Source of the DNA: Antarctobacter aquimaris
Lineage (GTDB): Bacteria > Pseudomonadota > Alphaproteobacteria > Rhodobacterales > Rhodobacteraceae
Reading direction: 5' to 3'
DNA length: 64,000 nt
Assembly (NCBI RefSeq): GCF_900184945.1
Contig: NZ_FXYF01000004.1
Location: 186,001 to 250,000 of the forward strand
Positions 55,639 to 63,562 of this stretch are shown here, piece by piece. Each line of letters begins with the position of its first letter. The first letter of the stretch is position 1. The position numbers were made by a program, and so were the translations under genes. The notes under the pieces are model-generated. The model made no database searches, was not told where the DNA came from, and saw only the letters and a list, made by a program, of their open reading frames with translations.

Positions 55639-55701
55639 AAGGCGCTTGCAAGCGCCTTGAAGCGGCTTCCAAGCCGCTTGGAAGGGCCTTCGAAGGCCCT
55701 T
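55639..55701. repeat. Array of three consecutive 20-bp palindromes
   Basis: 55639-55658 is a perfect palindrome with half AAGGCGCTTG; 55660-55679 is AAGCGGCTT-CC-AAGCCGCTT; 55682-55701 is a perfect palindrome with half AAGGGCCTTC. All share the pattern AAGG/AAGCGG...CTT. They fill the divergent gap between tadA and the rluB-like gene. Could be a repetitive extragenic palindromic family, or RNA hairpins or operators. Confidence 0.9.
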
Positions 55702-55734
55702 TCGCCCGGCCCGCCCCGCGCGCTAAAGGGAACC

Positions 55735-56553
55735 ATGAACATCGACACCCCCAAGGGCGAGCGAATCGCCAAGGTCATCGCCCGCGCCGGCCGCGCCAGC
55801 CGCCGCGAGGCCGAACGCCTGATCGAGGAAGGCCGCGTTGCCGTCAACGGCAAGGTGATCGACCGCGCCGCCTTGAACGTCACGCCCAAGGACAAGATCA
55901 CCGTCGACGGCACGCCGCTGGACGCGCCCGAGGAAGCGCGGCTGTGGCTCTATCACAAGCCCGCAGGTCTCGTGACCACCACCAGGGACGAACAGGGCCG
56001 CCCGACGATCTACGACAAGCTGCCCGAAGACCTGCCCCGCGTGATCAGCGTCGGTCGGCTCGACCTCAACTCCGAGGGGCTCTTGCTGTTGACCAACGAC
56101 GGCGGCATCAAGCGGCGGCTGGAACTGCCGTCCACGGGCTGGCTGCGCAAGTACCGCGTCCGCGTCAACGGCCGCCCCACCGACGAAACGCTGGCCCCGC
56201 TGCGCAACGGACTGGTGATCGACGGCCAGAAATTCCTGCCCATGCAGGTCACGCTGGATCGCCAGCAGGGCGCCAACGCCTGGCTGACCATCGGCCTGCG
56301 CGAGGGCAAGAACCGCGAGATCCGCCGCGCGATGATCGACATCGGCCTGACGGTGAACCGGCTGATCCGCGTGTCCTACGGTCCCTTCCAGCTGGGCCAG
56401 CTGAAACCCGGCGAGGTGCAGGAAGTCCGCCGCAAGATCCTGCGCGACCAGCTGGGCCTGGACGCCGAGAAACCCACCGAAGGCACCGCCACGAAAAAAC
56501 GCCAGGTGCAGCGCCGCCGCCGCAACGACCAGGACGGGCCGCAGGGCGGCTGA
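55735..56553 (+). CDS. rluB: Pseudouridine synthase with S4 domain, RluB-like
   Basis: 272 aa. S4 RNA-binding domain (GERIAKVIARAGRASRREAE, residues 7-26) followed by the RsuA-type catalytic domain with VGRLDLNSEGLLLL (Asp near residue 105) and LREGKNREIRRAMIDIGL. A basic tail (KKRQVQRRRRNDQ) is an extra RNA-binding element. 23S psi2605 synthesis (RluB) is the likely role; RluF or RsuA are alternatives. AAAGGGAACC precedes the ATG. Confidence 0.9.
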   Translation: MNIDTPKGERIAKVIARAGRASRREAERLIEEGRVAVNGKVIDRAALNVTPKDKITVDGTPLDAPEEARLWLYHKPAGLVTTTRDEQGRPTIYDKLPEDLPRVISVGRLDLNSEGLLLLTNDGGIKRRLELPSTGWLRKYRVRVNGRPTDETLAPLRNGLVIDGQKFLPMQVTLDRQQGANAWLTIGLREGKNREIRRAMIDIGLTVNRLIRVSYGPFQLGQLKPGEVQEVRRKILRDQLGLDAEKPTEGTATKKRQVQRRRRNDQDGPQGG

Positions 56554-56669
56554 CAGGGGGGTTAACACATCCTTCACCGCCGCCGGCGCCGTTTACACAC
56601 CGTTAACTTTTCTTTCTTTTTCCCGCCTGCTGCCCCCTTTTCGCCCGGATTCACCGGGATTCTGCCGGC

Positions 56670-56867
56670 ATGGTGACAACTTTCATAGCCCTCGCGATTC
56701 TGACCGCCTCAGCGCTCCTGGTGCTGGGGAACCTGCGCATGGTCGTGCATGACACGTACGAGGCCCTCACCGACTACGCGCGCCGCGCCCGCAGGGACGG
56801 CCAGATAACACGGCACATCGCCTTTTTCGCGCTGTGGCTGATGATCTTTGTGATGAGCTACAACTGA
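56670..56867 (+). CDS. Small two-span membrane protein heading the XpaC-TelA cluster
   Basis: 65 aa: helix 1 at residues 4-24 (TFIALAILTASALLVLGNLR), a charged loop (YARRARRDGQ), helix 2 at 47-63 (HIAFFALWLMIFVMSYN). Not recognised. It ends 13 bases before the next gene, on the same strand, so belongs to the cluster. The ribosome-binding site is weak (GGGATTC). Codon use is normal, which with the double-span pattern supports a real gene. Confidence 0.65.
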   Translation: MVTTFIALAILTASALLVLGNLRMVVHDTYEALTDYARRARRDGQITRHIAFFALWLMIFVMSYN

Positions 56868-56879
56868 GGATCCCGGACC

Positions 56880-57722
56880 ATGGCGGACAGACGGCGGCAG
56901 AACCGGAAACGGGACGAAAACGAACCGGAGGGGATCGCGCTGGAGCGCGCGCAGCTCGACACCGGGCTGAACTTCATGTTCCTCTCGGCCTTTCCGCTGC
57001 TGCTCTGGGTCTTTCAGGATTCCTTTGCCGGCATCGCCACGGCGGTCGCGTTGCTCTGGGTCCTGTCGCTGGCGCTGCGGCTGGTCTCGGTCGGGCAGCA
57101 AATCCACTTCGACTATGACCAGGCCGAGATTGCCCGCGCCCCGCGCCTGCCGCGCAAGCTGGTCGGGTCGGTCCTGATCGCGCTCGTGGTCGTGGTGCTG
57201 GCCGGTCACAAGTACGACAGCCTCTGGCTGCCGGCGGTGGCGGGCGTCGTCGCGCTCGGGCTGAGTCTGGCGGCGTTCGGCCTGGACCCGCGGCATGACA
57301 AGGGCACCGACCGGGCCCAGGAACGCGCCTTCATGGAAACGATCGAAAGCGCGCTGTTCGGACTGGCCGACCGTGTCGCCGCCCTTGACGATGCGGTGCT
57401 GACACTGCGGGCAGAAGCCGCGCGCACCCTGATCCTGCGCCCGTTGCGCCAAAGCGCGGGCAACCCGGAACGGCTGGCGCGGCTGGACCGGCCCCTGCGC
57501 AAGATCGTGACCCTGCTGGACAGCGAGGTGACGCGCCTCGAGCTCGCCTGGAACGGACAAGGGCATGATTTCGCGCGCCGTCGTTTCCTGGCCAAGCTGG
57601 AGGTCCTGACCGAAAGCTACGAGGCCTTTGCCCGCCACAGCGGCATCCGCGGCGCGCGCGATGCCTTTGAACGGCAGGCCGACCTGCTGCTTGACCGCAT
57701 GCCACGGGAATCCGCCGCCTGA
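56880..57722 (+). CDS. XpaC-like membrane protein (first copy)
   Basis: 280 aa. Two or three membrane helices (about 30-46, 49-70 and 97-133), then a ~140-residue helical cytoplasmic domain. Motifs IARAPRLPRK (84-93) and AFGLDPRHDKG (132-142) recur in the second XpaC-like protein of this cluster at exactly the same spacing of 48 residues, so they are paralogues. The helical tail is more diverged. XpaC relatives are annotated as 5-bromo-4-chloroindolyl phosphate hydrolysis proteins and commonly occur with TelA; the true activity is unknown. ATG at 56880 with GAGGAT upstream. Confidence 0.72.
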   Translation: MADRRRQNRKRDENEPEGIALERAQLDTGLNFMFLSAFPLLLWVFQDSFAGIATAVALLWVLSLALRLVSVGQQIHFDYDQAEIARAPRLPRKLVGSVLIALVVVVLAGHKYDSLWLPAVAGVVALGLSLAAFGLDPRHDKGTDRAQERAFMETIESALFGLADRVAALDDAVLTLRAEAARTLILRPLRQSAGNPERLARLDRPLRKIVTLLDSEVTRLELAWNGQGHDFARRRFLAKLEVLTESYEAFARHSGIRGARDAFERQADLLLDRMPRESAA

Positions 57723-57817
57723 CGCCCCGCATGGGGACTTCCCCCTAGCAAGCCCGTGCATTTGCCCTTAGGTTTTGCCCTGAACCGCGCGGGACGCGCC
57801 GGGCCATGGGGGTCGAG

Positions 57818-57907
57818 ATGTCGGGAACCGCCTTGCAAAAGGTCAGTTACATCCTTCTGATCGTGCTGCTTTTCGGAGTGGCGACCGGTTGGCTGGGGGG
57901 ACTGTAG
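57818..57907 (+). CDS. 29-aa single-span membrane peptide
   Basis: Reads MSGTALQKVSYILLIVLLFG then VATGWLGGL: a nine-residue soluble start with one lysine and one 16-18 residue hydrophobic helix. GGGGGTCGAG lies immediately before the ATG at 57818. It fits in the 189-base gap between the two XpaC-like genes and ends five bases before the GTG of the second. Too short for routine gene calling. The clean membrane helix and its spacing argue for a real membrane microprotein; expression is unproven. Confidence 0.5.
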   Translation: MSGTALQKVSYILLIVLLFGVATGWLGGL

Positions 57908-57911
57908 ACCC

Positions 57912-58808
57912 GTGGCGCAACGTTATGGTGGAAAATTCAGCCCCGACGGATCGGCGCGGCCCGCCGACGCCAAGCCCGAGCGCCCGGCCTACAAGGGTGC
58001 GCGCGTCGCGCCGGCGGGTGCCCGGTCGAACGTGCTGTTCATTCCCGGCGTCGTGCTGGCCCTGCTGTCGATCAACGACGGCGCGATCGGCCTGGCGGTG
58101 GGCCTTGCCGGGGCGGGCGCGCTGATCCTCGGCGCCTGGCTGCTGCGCGAGGGGCTGATCGCCGAAGCGGCCTTTGACGAACGCAAGATCGCCCGCCGCC
58201 CCGCCGTCCCGCGCAAGATCTTTGCCGCCGTGTTGTGCGGCGTCGGCGCCGCGCTGGCGGCCTGGCGGGCGGAACCCGGCTTTCTCGCGCCGATCATCTA
58301 CGGCAGCGCGGCCGGTGTGCTGCACCTTGGCGCCTTTGGCATCGACCCGATGAAGGACAAGGGCATGGAGGGCGTCGACACCTTCATGCAGGACCGCGTC
58401 GCCCGCGTGGTGGACGAGGCCGAAAGCTATCTCAGCGCCATGACCGACGCGGTGAAACGCGCCGGAGACCGGCAAGTCGAGGCGCGAGTAGACCGTTTCG
58501 TCGTCAAGGTGCGCGAAATGATCCGCACCGTCGAGGAAGACCCGCGCGACCTGACCGGCGCGCGGAAGTTCCTGGGCGTCTACCTGATGGGTGCCCGTGA
58601 CGCGACGGTAAAGTTTTCCGACATTTACGCCCGGTCCAATGACCGCGACGTGCGCAGCGATTACATGATGCTCTTGACCGATCTCGAGGAAAGCTTTGAC
58701 AAGAAGATCGCCAAGTTGATGACCGACAACAACGAAGACCTGAACGTTGAGATCGAGGTACTGCGCGATCGCTTGCAGCGTGAAGGCGTCCATCTCGAGT
58801 CCAAGTAG
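57912..58808 (+). CDS. XpaC-like membrane protein (second copy, 5-bromo-4-chloroindolyl phosphate hydrolysis family)
   Basis: 298 aa. Basic, disordered N-terminus (residues 1-40), two hydrophobic stretches at ~42-78 and ~104-145, then a long helical domain to the C-terminus rich in E/R/D (RVARVVDEAESYLSAMTDAV; YLMGARDATVKFSDIYARSN). KIARRPAVPRK (92-102) and AFGIDPMKDKG (141-151) match the first copy at the same spacing. GTG start at 57912, eleven bases after a G-run. TelA follows after 20 bases, the usual XpaC-TelA gene pair. Confidence 0.82.
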   Translation: MAQRYGGKFSPDGSARPADAKPERPAYKGARVAPAGARSNVLFIPGVVLALLSINDGAIGLAVGLAGAGALILGAWLLREGLIAEAAFDERKIARRPAVPRKIFAAVLCGVGAALAAWRAEPGFLAPIIYGSAAGVLHLGAFGIDPMKDKGMEGVDTFMQDRVARVVDEAESYLSAMTDAVKRAGDRQVEARVDRFVVKVREMIRTVEEDPRDLTGARKFLGVYLMGARDATVKFSDIYARSNDRDVRSDYMMLLTDLEESFDKKIAKLMTDNNEDLNVEIEVLRDRLQREGVHLESK

Positions 58809-58828
58809 AATTTCCAACGGGGGATCCC

Positions 58829-60010
58829 ATGTCCGAAAACATCCGTCAGAAGGCCGAGAAGGCCCTAGCCCTGGTCGACGAAGTCAACGCTGTCATCCTG
58901 CCCGAACCCGCCGCAGCCAACGCCGTGGTCCCGCTGAAGGACGCGCCGGCCGGGGTCAGCGACGAGATCCGTTCGCGCATGGATGAGCTGGACATGGGCG
59001 ACACGAATTCCATCGTGTCCTTCGGCTCGGCCGCGCAGGCCGAATTGCAGGAGATCAGCCAAGCCATGCTGGCGGACGTGCGCAACAAGGACGTGGGCCC
59101 GGCCGGCGACTCCTTGCGCAACATCGTCACCACCATCCGCGGCTTTACCGTGTCCGAGATGGACATCCGCCGCGAACGCAGCTGGTGGGAAAAGCTGCTG
59201 GGCCGCGCCGCGCCCTTTGCCAAGTTCACCGCCCGTTTCGAGACGGTGCAGGGCCAGATCGACAAGATCACCGATGACCTGCTGAAACACGAGCACGTGC
59301 TGCTCAAGGACATCAAGTCGCTCGACCTGCTGTATGAAAAGACGCTCCAGTTCTACGACGAACTGGCGCTCTACATCGCCGCCGGCGAAGCCAAGCTCGA
59401 AGAGCTTGACAGCACCGTGATCCCCGCCAAGGAGGCCGAGGTGCAGGCCGCCCCCGAGAACGACCAGGTGATGAAGGCGCAGGAGCTGCGCGACATGCGC
59501 GCCGCCCGCGACGACCTGGAACGCCGCGTGCACGACCTCAAGCTGACGCGCCAGGTCACCATGCAGTCGCTGCCGTCGATCCGCCTGGTGCAGGAAAACG
59601 ACAAGTCGCTGTTGACCAAGATCAACTCGACCCTGGTCAACACCGTGCCGCTCTGGGAAACCCAGCTGGCGCAGGCGCTGACGATCCAGCGCTCCAGGCA
59701 GGCTGCCGCCGCCGTGCGCGAGGCCAACGACCTGACCAACGAGTTGCTGACCGCCAACGCCGCCAACCTGCGCGACACCAACAAGGTGATCCGCGAGGAG
59801 ATGGAGCGCGGCGTGTTCGACATCGAGGCCGTCAAGCAGGCCAATGCCGATCTTGTCGCCACGATCCAGGACAGCCTGCAGATCGCCGACGAAGGCAAGG
59901 CCCGCCGCGCCAAGGCCGAGGCAGAACTCAAGAAGATGGAACACGAACTGCGCGACACCCTGGCCGCGGCCAAGTCGCGCCGCGATGCCAGCGGTGCGGT
60001 TCCGTCCTGA
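58829..60010 (+). CDS. telA: TelA-family toxic anion resistance protein
   Basis: 393 aa, all-helical and soluble, without signal or membrane helix. TelA hallmarks: DMGDTNSIVSFGSAAQAELQ (~55-75), RSWWEKLLGRAAPFAKFTAR near 117-136, helical YEKTLQFYDELALYIAAGEA, MQSLPSIRLVQENDKSLLTK and VPLWETQLAQAL. TelA of plasmids is linked with tellurite resistance but the widespread chromosomal family more likely serves membrane or cell-wall stress. GGGGGATCC precedes the ATG. Central gene of the cluster. Confidence 0.93.
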   Translation: MSENIRQKAEKALALVDEVNAVILPEPAAANAVVPLKDAPAGVSDEIRSRMDELDMGDTNSIVSFGSAAQAELQEISQAMLADVRNKDVGPAGDSLRNIVTTIRGFTVSEMDIRRERSWWEKLLGRAAPFAKFTARFETVQGQIDKITDDLLKHEHVLLKDIKSLDLLYEKTLQFYDELALYIAAGEAKLEELDSTVIPAKEAEVQAAPENDQVMKAQELRDMRAARDDLERRVHDLKLTRQVTMQSLPSIRLVQENDKSLLTKINSTLVNTVPLWETQLAQALTIQRSRQAAAAVREANDLTNELLTANAANLRDTNKVIREEMERGVFDIEAVKQANADLVATIQDSLQIADEGKARRAKAEAELKKMEHELRDTLAAAKSRRDASGAVPS

Positions 60011-60024
60011 AGGGAATGACGACG

Positions 60025-60990
60025 ATGCGGGGCGGCCTTGGAACCCTTCTGGCCTTCGCGGCCGCCTTCGCGCTTTCGGGCTGCATCGGGTCGGATCTGG
60101 CCCCGCGCAAGACCTCCGTCACCCCCGAGGCGCGTCCTGCCACGCTGGCGCCGGCCGCCGTGGCACCGCGGGAACCCTCGGCCGCGAGCCGGGACCTGGC
60201 GCAGTACTACGCCCGCGTGCAGAATGACCTGCTGTCGCGCGGCCTGCTGCGCACCGACGGCGGCGGCCCTGACACGGTCTTTACCGACACCATGCTGGCG
60301 CGCAACTTCGCCGCCATCGCGTTGCAGGAAGAGTATGAGCGCGGAGGCGGGCTGCGGCCGTCCTCCGGCACGCCCAGCGCGATCAAGAAATGGACCGCCC
60401 CGGTGCGCATGACGGTCGAATTCGGCCCCGGCGTCCCCCCGGACCAGATCGACTCCGATCGGCGCGAGGTGGCGACCTATGCCGCCCGGCTGTCACGGAT
60501 CACCGGCCACCCGATCACCATCACGGACAAGGACCCCAACTACTACGTCCTCTACATGTCCGAGGACGACGCCGCGCGGATCGCGCCGCGCATCCGCCAG
60601 ATCGTGCCGGACGTGAACCCCTCGGCTCTGCGCATCTTCGACGCGCTGCCGCGCAGCATCCACTGCGTCGTGGTCGCCTTTTCCAGCTCGCAGGGCGGCT
60701 ATGACTACGGCACCGCCATCGCGGTGATCCGCTCCGAACACCCGCCGCTCCTGCGCCGCTCCTGCGTGCACGAGGAACTGGCCCAGGGCATGGGGCTGAA
60801 CAACGACTCGCCTCGGGCGCGGCCGTCGATCTTCAACGACGACGACGAATTCGCCCTGCTGACCACGCACGACGAACTGCTGCTCAAGATCCTGTACGAC
60901 CCGCGCCTGACACCCGGCATGACGGCGGAACAGGCGATGCCCATCGTGCAGCAGAAGGCAGCGGAACTGATGGGCGGCGGTCCGACCTGA
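60025..60990 (+). CDS. DUF2927 lipoprotein
   Basis: 321 aa. Lipobox ALSGC with C20, so a lipoprotein. After a proline-rich linker comes the DUF2927 domain: KKWTAPVRMTVEFGPGVPPD, RLSRITGHPITITDKDPNYY, and CVHEELAQGMGLNNDSPRAR followed by SIFNDDDEFALLTTHDELLL. The HEE-x(12)-DDDEF arrangement resembles a zinc protease-like site but is unproven. Start at 60025 has AAGGGA at eight bases; the ATG at 60016 is too close to that site. Starts 14 bases after telA. Confidence 0.85.
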   Translation: MRGGLGTLLAFAAAFALSGCIGSDLAPRKTSVTPEARPATLAPAAVAPREPSAASRDLAQYYARVQNDLLSRGLLRTDGGGPDTVFTDTMLARNFAAIALQEEYERGGGLRPSSGTPSAIKKWTAPVRMTVEFGPGVPPDQIDSDRREVATYAARLSRITGHPITITDKDPNYYVLYMSEDDAARIAPRIRQIVPDVNPSALRIFDALPRSIHCVVVAFSSSQGGYDYGTAIAVIRSEHPPLLRRSCVHEELAQGMGLNNDSPRARPSIFNDDDEFALLTTHDELLLKILYDPRLTPGMTAEQAMPIVQQKAAELMGGGPT

Positions 60991-61149
60991 AACGCTCTAA
61001 CCAAGCGGGAGGGGATGACCGCATGGCCCAAACCTTCCCCGTGAACCCCCCACCCTCTTCTATTAATCTGCGAATGACGTATCCTGCCGCCAGCCATGCG
61101 CCCCCGTGCGCTGGACACGGCGCAAGTCAGAGATTGGAGGCCAACCTAC

Positions 61150-62277
61150 ATGGGCATCTGGGATTTTCTTTCAGGTCAATTCATCGACGTCATCCACTGG
61201 ACCGACGACACCCGCGACACCATGGTCTGGCGGTTCGAGCGCGAAGGCCACGAGATCAAGTACGGCGCCAAGCTGACGGTGCGCGAGGGACAGGCGGCGG
61301 TCTTTGTCCACGAAGGCCAGCTGGCCGATGTCTTCACCCCCGGTCTCTACATGCTCGAGACCAACAACATGCCGATCATGACGTCGCTGCAGCACTGGGA
61401 CCACGCCTTCCAGTCGCCGTTCAAGTCCGAGATCTATTTCGTCTCGACCCAGCGCTTCACCGACCTGAAGTGGGGCACCAAGAACCCGATCATGCTGCGC
61501 GACCCGGAGTTCGGGCCGCTGCGCATCCGCGCCTTTGGCAGCTACGCGATCAAGGTCGCCGATCCGGCCGTCTTCATGCGCGAAATCGTCGGCACCGATG
61601 GCGAATTCACGATGGACGAGATCAGCTTTCAGATCCGCAACATCATCGTGCAGGAGTTCAGCCGCGCCATCGCGGCCTCGGGCATTCCTGCGCTGGACAT
61701 GGCGGCCAACACCCGCGAGGTCAGCGAGCTGGTGCGCAAGGCGATCGACCCGGTGATCCACCAGTACGGGCTGGAGCTGCCCGAGCTCTACATCGAGAAC
61801 ATCTCGCTGCCCGAGGCGGTGGAAAAGGCGCTGGACGCGCGCACGTCTCGCGGGATCGCCGGCAACCTCGACGAGCACATGAAGTGGAAGGCGGCCGAGG
61901 CCATGGGCAAGGGTGGCGCGATGGACCAGTCCATGGGCATGGGTTTCGGCGCGGGCATGGGCATGCAGATGGCCAACCAGATGACCCAGGCCGGCCCCTG
62001 GGGCGCCGCGCCCGCCGCCGCGCAACCGCAGCCGCAGGCCGCGCCGATGGCCCCGCCGCCGCCGCCGGTGGAACACGTCTGGCACCTGGCCAAGAACGGC
62101 CAGACCACGGGGCCGTTTTCCCGCGCCGACCTGGGCAAGATGGTCGCCACGGGCGAGCTGACCCGCGAAACCCACGTCTGGACGCAGGGACAGGACGGCT
62201 GGAAACGCGCGGGCGAGGTTACAGAGTTGGTGCAGCTCTTCACCGTGATGCCGCCGCCCCCGCCGCCGGGCGCCTGA
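61150..62277 (+). CDS. SPFH-domain (YdjI/virion-core type) protein with C-terminal GYF_2 domain
   Basis: 375 aa. MGIWDFLSGQFIDVIHWTDD opens the YdjI-type band-7/SPFH domain (residues ~25-245: YGAKLTVREGQAAVFVHEGQ, VFTPGLYMLETNNMPIM, FGSYAIKVADPAVFMREIVG, EAVEKALDARTSRGIAGNL). A Met/Gly- and Pro-rich linker follows, then a GYF_2 adaptor domain (HVWHLAKNGQTTGPFSRADL, THVWTQGQDGWKRAGEV). No membrane helix; peripheral scaffolding on the inner membrane is expected. The GYF_2 replaces the zinc ribbon seen in Bacillus YdjI and should bind proline-rich or membrane partners. GGAGG ten bases upstream. Confidence 0.9.
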   Translation: MGIWDFLSGQFIDVIHWTDDTRDTMVWRFEREGHEIKYGAKLTVREGQAAVFVHEGQLADVFTPGLYMLETNNMPIMTSLQHWDHAFQSPFKSEIYFVSTQRFTDLKWGTKNPIMLRDPEFGPLRIRAFGSYAIKVADPAVFMREIVGTDGEFTMDEISFQIRNIIVQEFSRAIAASGIPALDMAANTREVSELVRKAIDPVIHQYGLELPELYIENISLPEAVEKALDARTSRGIAGNLDEHMKWKAAEAMGKGGAMDQSMGMGFGAGMGMQMANQMTQAGPWGAAPAAAQPQPQAAPMAPPPPPVEHVWHLAKNGQTTGPFSRADLGKMVATGELTRETHVWTQGQDGWKRAGEVTELVQLFTVMPPPPPPGA

Positions 62278-62298
62278 CCCGGCCGAAGGATCAAAACG

Positions 62299-62883
62299 TT
62301 GCAGATCGCCCTGACAGACTTCGCGCGCCGGAACTGGCAGCCCGGCGCCAGCGGCACCCGCATCGAGGGTCTCTCGCCGGACGCGCTGGTGACACGCTGC
62401 AATGACGCCGTGGCATCGGGGGCGACGCTTGCCGATGGCTACGCCCCCTTCTGCAAGCACCTGTTCCTGCCGAACGACAGCCCGACGCGCTGCGGTTTCG
62501 CCCCGATCACCGAACAGAACGCCCCCCTGCTGCGCAGCGGCTACGTCGCGCGGCGCGAAGGGGAAATGGCGGTGCTGGAACGCTGGATCGAAGGCGAGGC
62601 GCCGGTCGCCCGCTGGCTGGATGTCATCCTCTACAGCCACGCGCAGCTGGTGCTCGAAGCCGCCGACTACCCCGAGGACCAGGCCGTGCCCGACTGCAAC
62701 TGGGGCATCGTTTCGATCATCGGTACACTGGAGCCGAGCGAACTGCCGATGCCGCCGATCACCCAGTGGCGCAACGCCCTGGGCCGCGCGGCGGGTGGCT
62801 CCGGTCAGCCGATCGACCCGGCGACTTACGCGCAGGCCGTCGCGTTCTGGGACAGGCACGCCGCGGTCAGGCCGGCCGGCTAG
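62299..62883 (+). CDS. DUF3228 family protein
   Basis: 194 aa soluble protein. Typical of the family: MQIALTDFARRNWQPGASGT, PFCKHLFLPNDSPTRCGFAP, LRSGYVARREGEMAVLERWI, and the ending PMPPITQWRNALG. Function unknown. TTG start at 62299 with AAGGA at nine bases; no ATG is suitably placed. It lies 21 bases after the SPFH gene, so it completes the transcription unit. Confidence 0.85.
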   Translation: MQIALTDFARRNWQPGASGTRIEGLSPDALVTRCNDAVASGATLADGYAPFCKHLFLPNDSPTRCGFAPITEQNAPLLRSGYVARREGEMAVLERWIEGEAPVARWLDVILYSHAQLVLEAADYPEDQAVPDCNWGIVSIIGTLEPSELPMPPITQWRNALGRAAGGSGQPIDPATYAQAVAFWDRHAAVRPAG

Positions 62884-62889
62884 GTCCGT

Positions 62890-63429
62890 TCACCGCAGCA
62901 GGCTCAGCAGCGCCGGCCCGGTGCAGGCATCCCCCGGAAAATCATACCGCGCGACGCGCACCGCCGGAAACGCCTGCGTCGGGAGGACCTGGCTGTCCAC
63001 GACCAGACTGTTGTCCAGGCAGATATCCTGCGCCGCGTTGCCGATGTTGAAACCGAACCCGCCCGCGCCGCAGTCCGTCCCCTCGCCGTTCATGTTCCAG
63101 GCCTGGGGCATCCAGATGCCCTCGCCGTCGACGACGAAACTACCGCCCGCCGGGTCGAAATGCAGTCGCCAGCTGGTCTGTTCGTTCAACTGGCCCAGCG
63201 CCCAGCGCCCCACCGCAGCGCCGTCTTTGGTGCCCTCGATGACAAAGCAGGTCACGTCCCCTTCCACTACGAAAGGCCCCTCGACCGCCGCGCTGTCATA
63301 GCTCAGCGCACCGCGCACGGCGTACCCCCCGCTGCCTTGCCATTCAAAGGCCCAGGTCTCCGGCTCGGCCGCAGCCACCCCGGCGACACCGGCCAGGCAG
63401 GCCGCAAGCAAGGTGCGTTCTTGCCACAT
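62890..63429 (-). CDS. Hypothetical secreted protein
   Basis: 179 aa with a signal peptide (MWQERTLLAACLAGVAGVAA, cleavage near AAA-EPE). The mature part is beta-rich (GYAVRGALSYDSAAVEGPFV, WRLHFDPAGGSFVVDGEGIW) with four cysteines. No sorting tail. Family unknown. Convergent with the DUF3228 gene six bases away and divergent from the cytochrome b561 gene. Confidence 0.72.
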   Translation of the reverse strand: MWQERTLLAACLAGVAGVAAAEPETWAFEWQGSGGYAVRGALSYDSAAVEGPFVVEGDVTCFVIEGTKDGAAVGRWALGQLNEQTSWRLHFDPAGGSFVVDGEGIWMPQAWNMNGEGTDCGAGGFGFNIGNAAQDICLDNSLVVDSQVLPTQAFPAVRVARYDFPGDACTGPALLSLLR

Positions 63430-63562
63430 CCGCAGGTCTCCCGTCTTGTCGCCCGCACGCTATCCTCCGCCGATCCGGGGGCCAAGGTCTTTCGGGCGGG
63501 CTTGCACCCGGCATCCAGCCTGCGCCACAGTCACACCCGAGTCGATGACCGGAGGGCATGGC

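Noticed and set aside
56554..56669. CtrA sites at the two GTTAAC palindromes before the 65-aa gene
   Set aside because: Neither has a second TTAA half-site seven bases away; the pyrimidine-rich tract offers no clear promoter.
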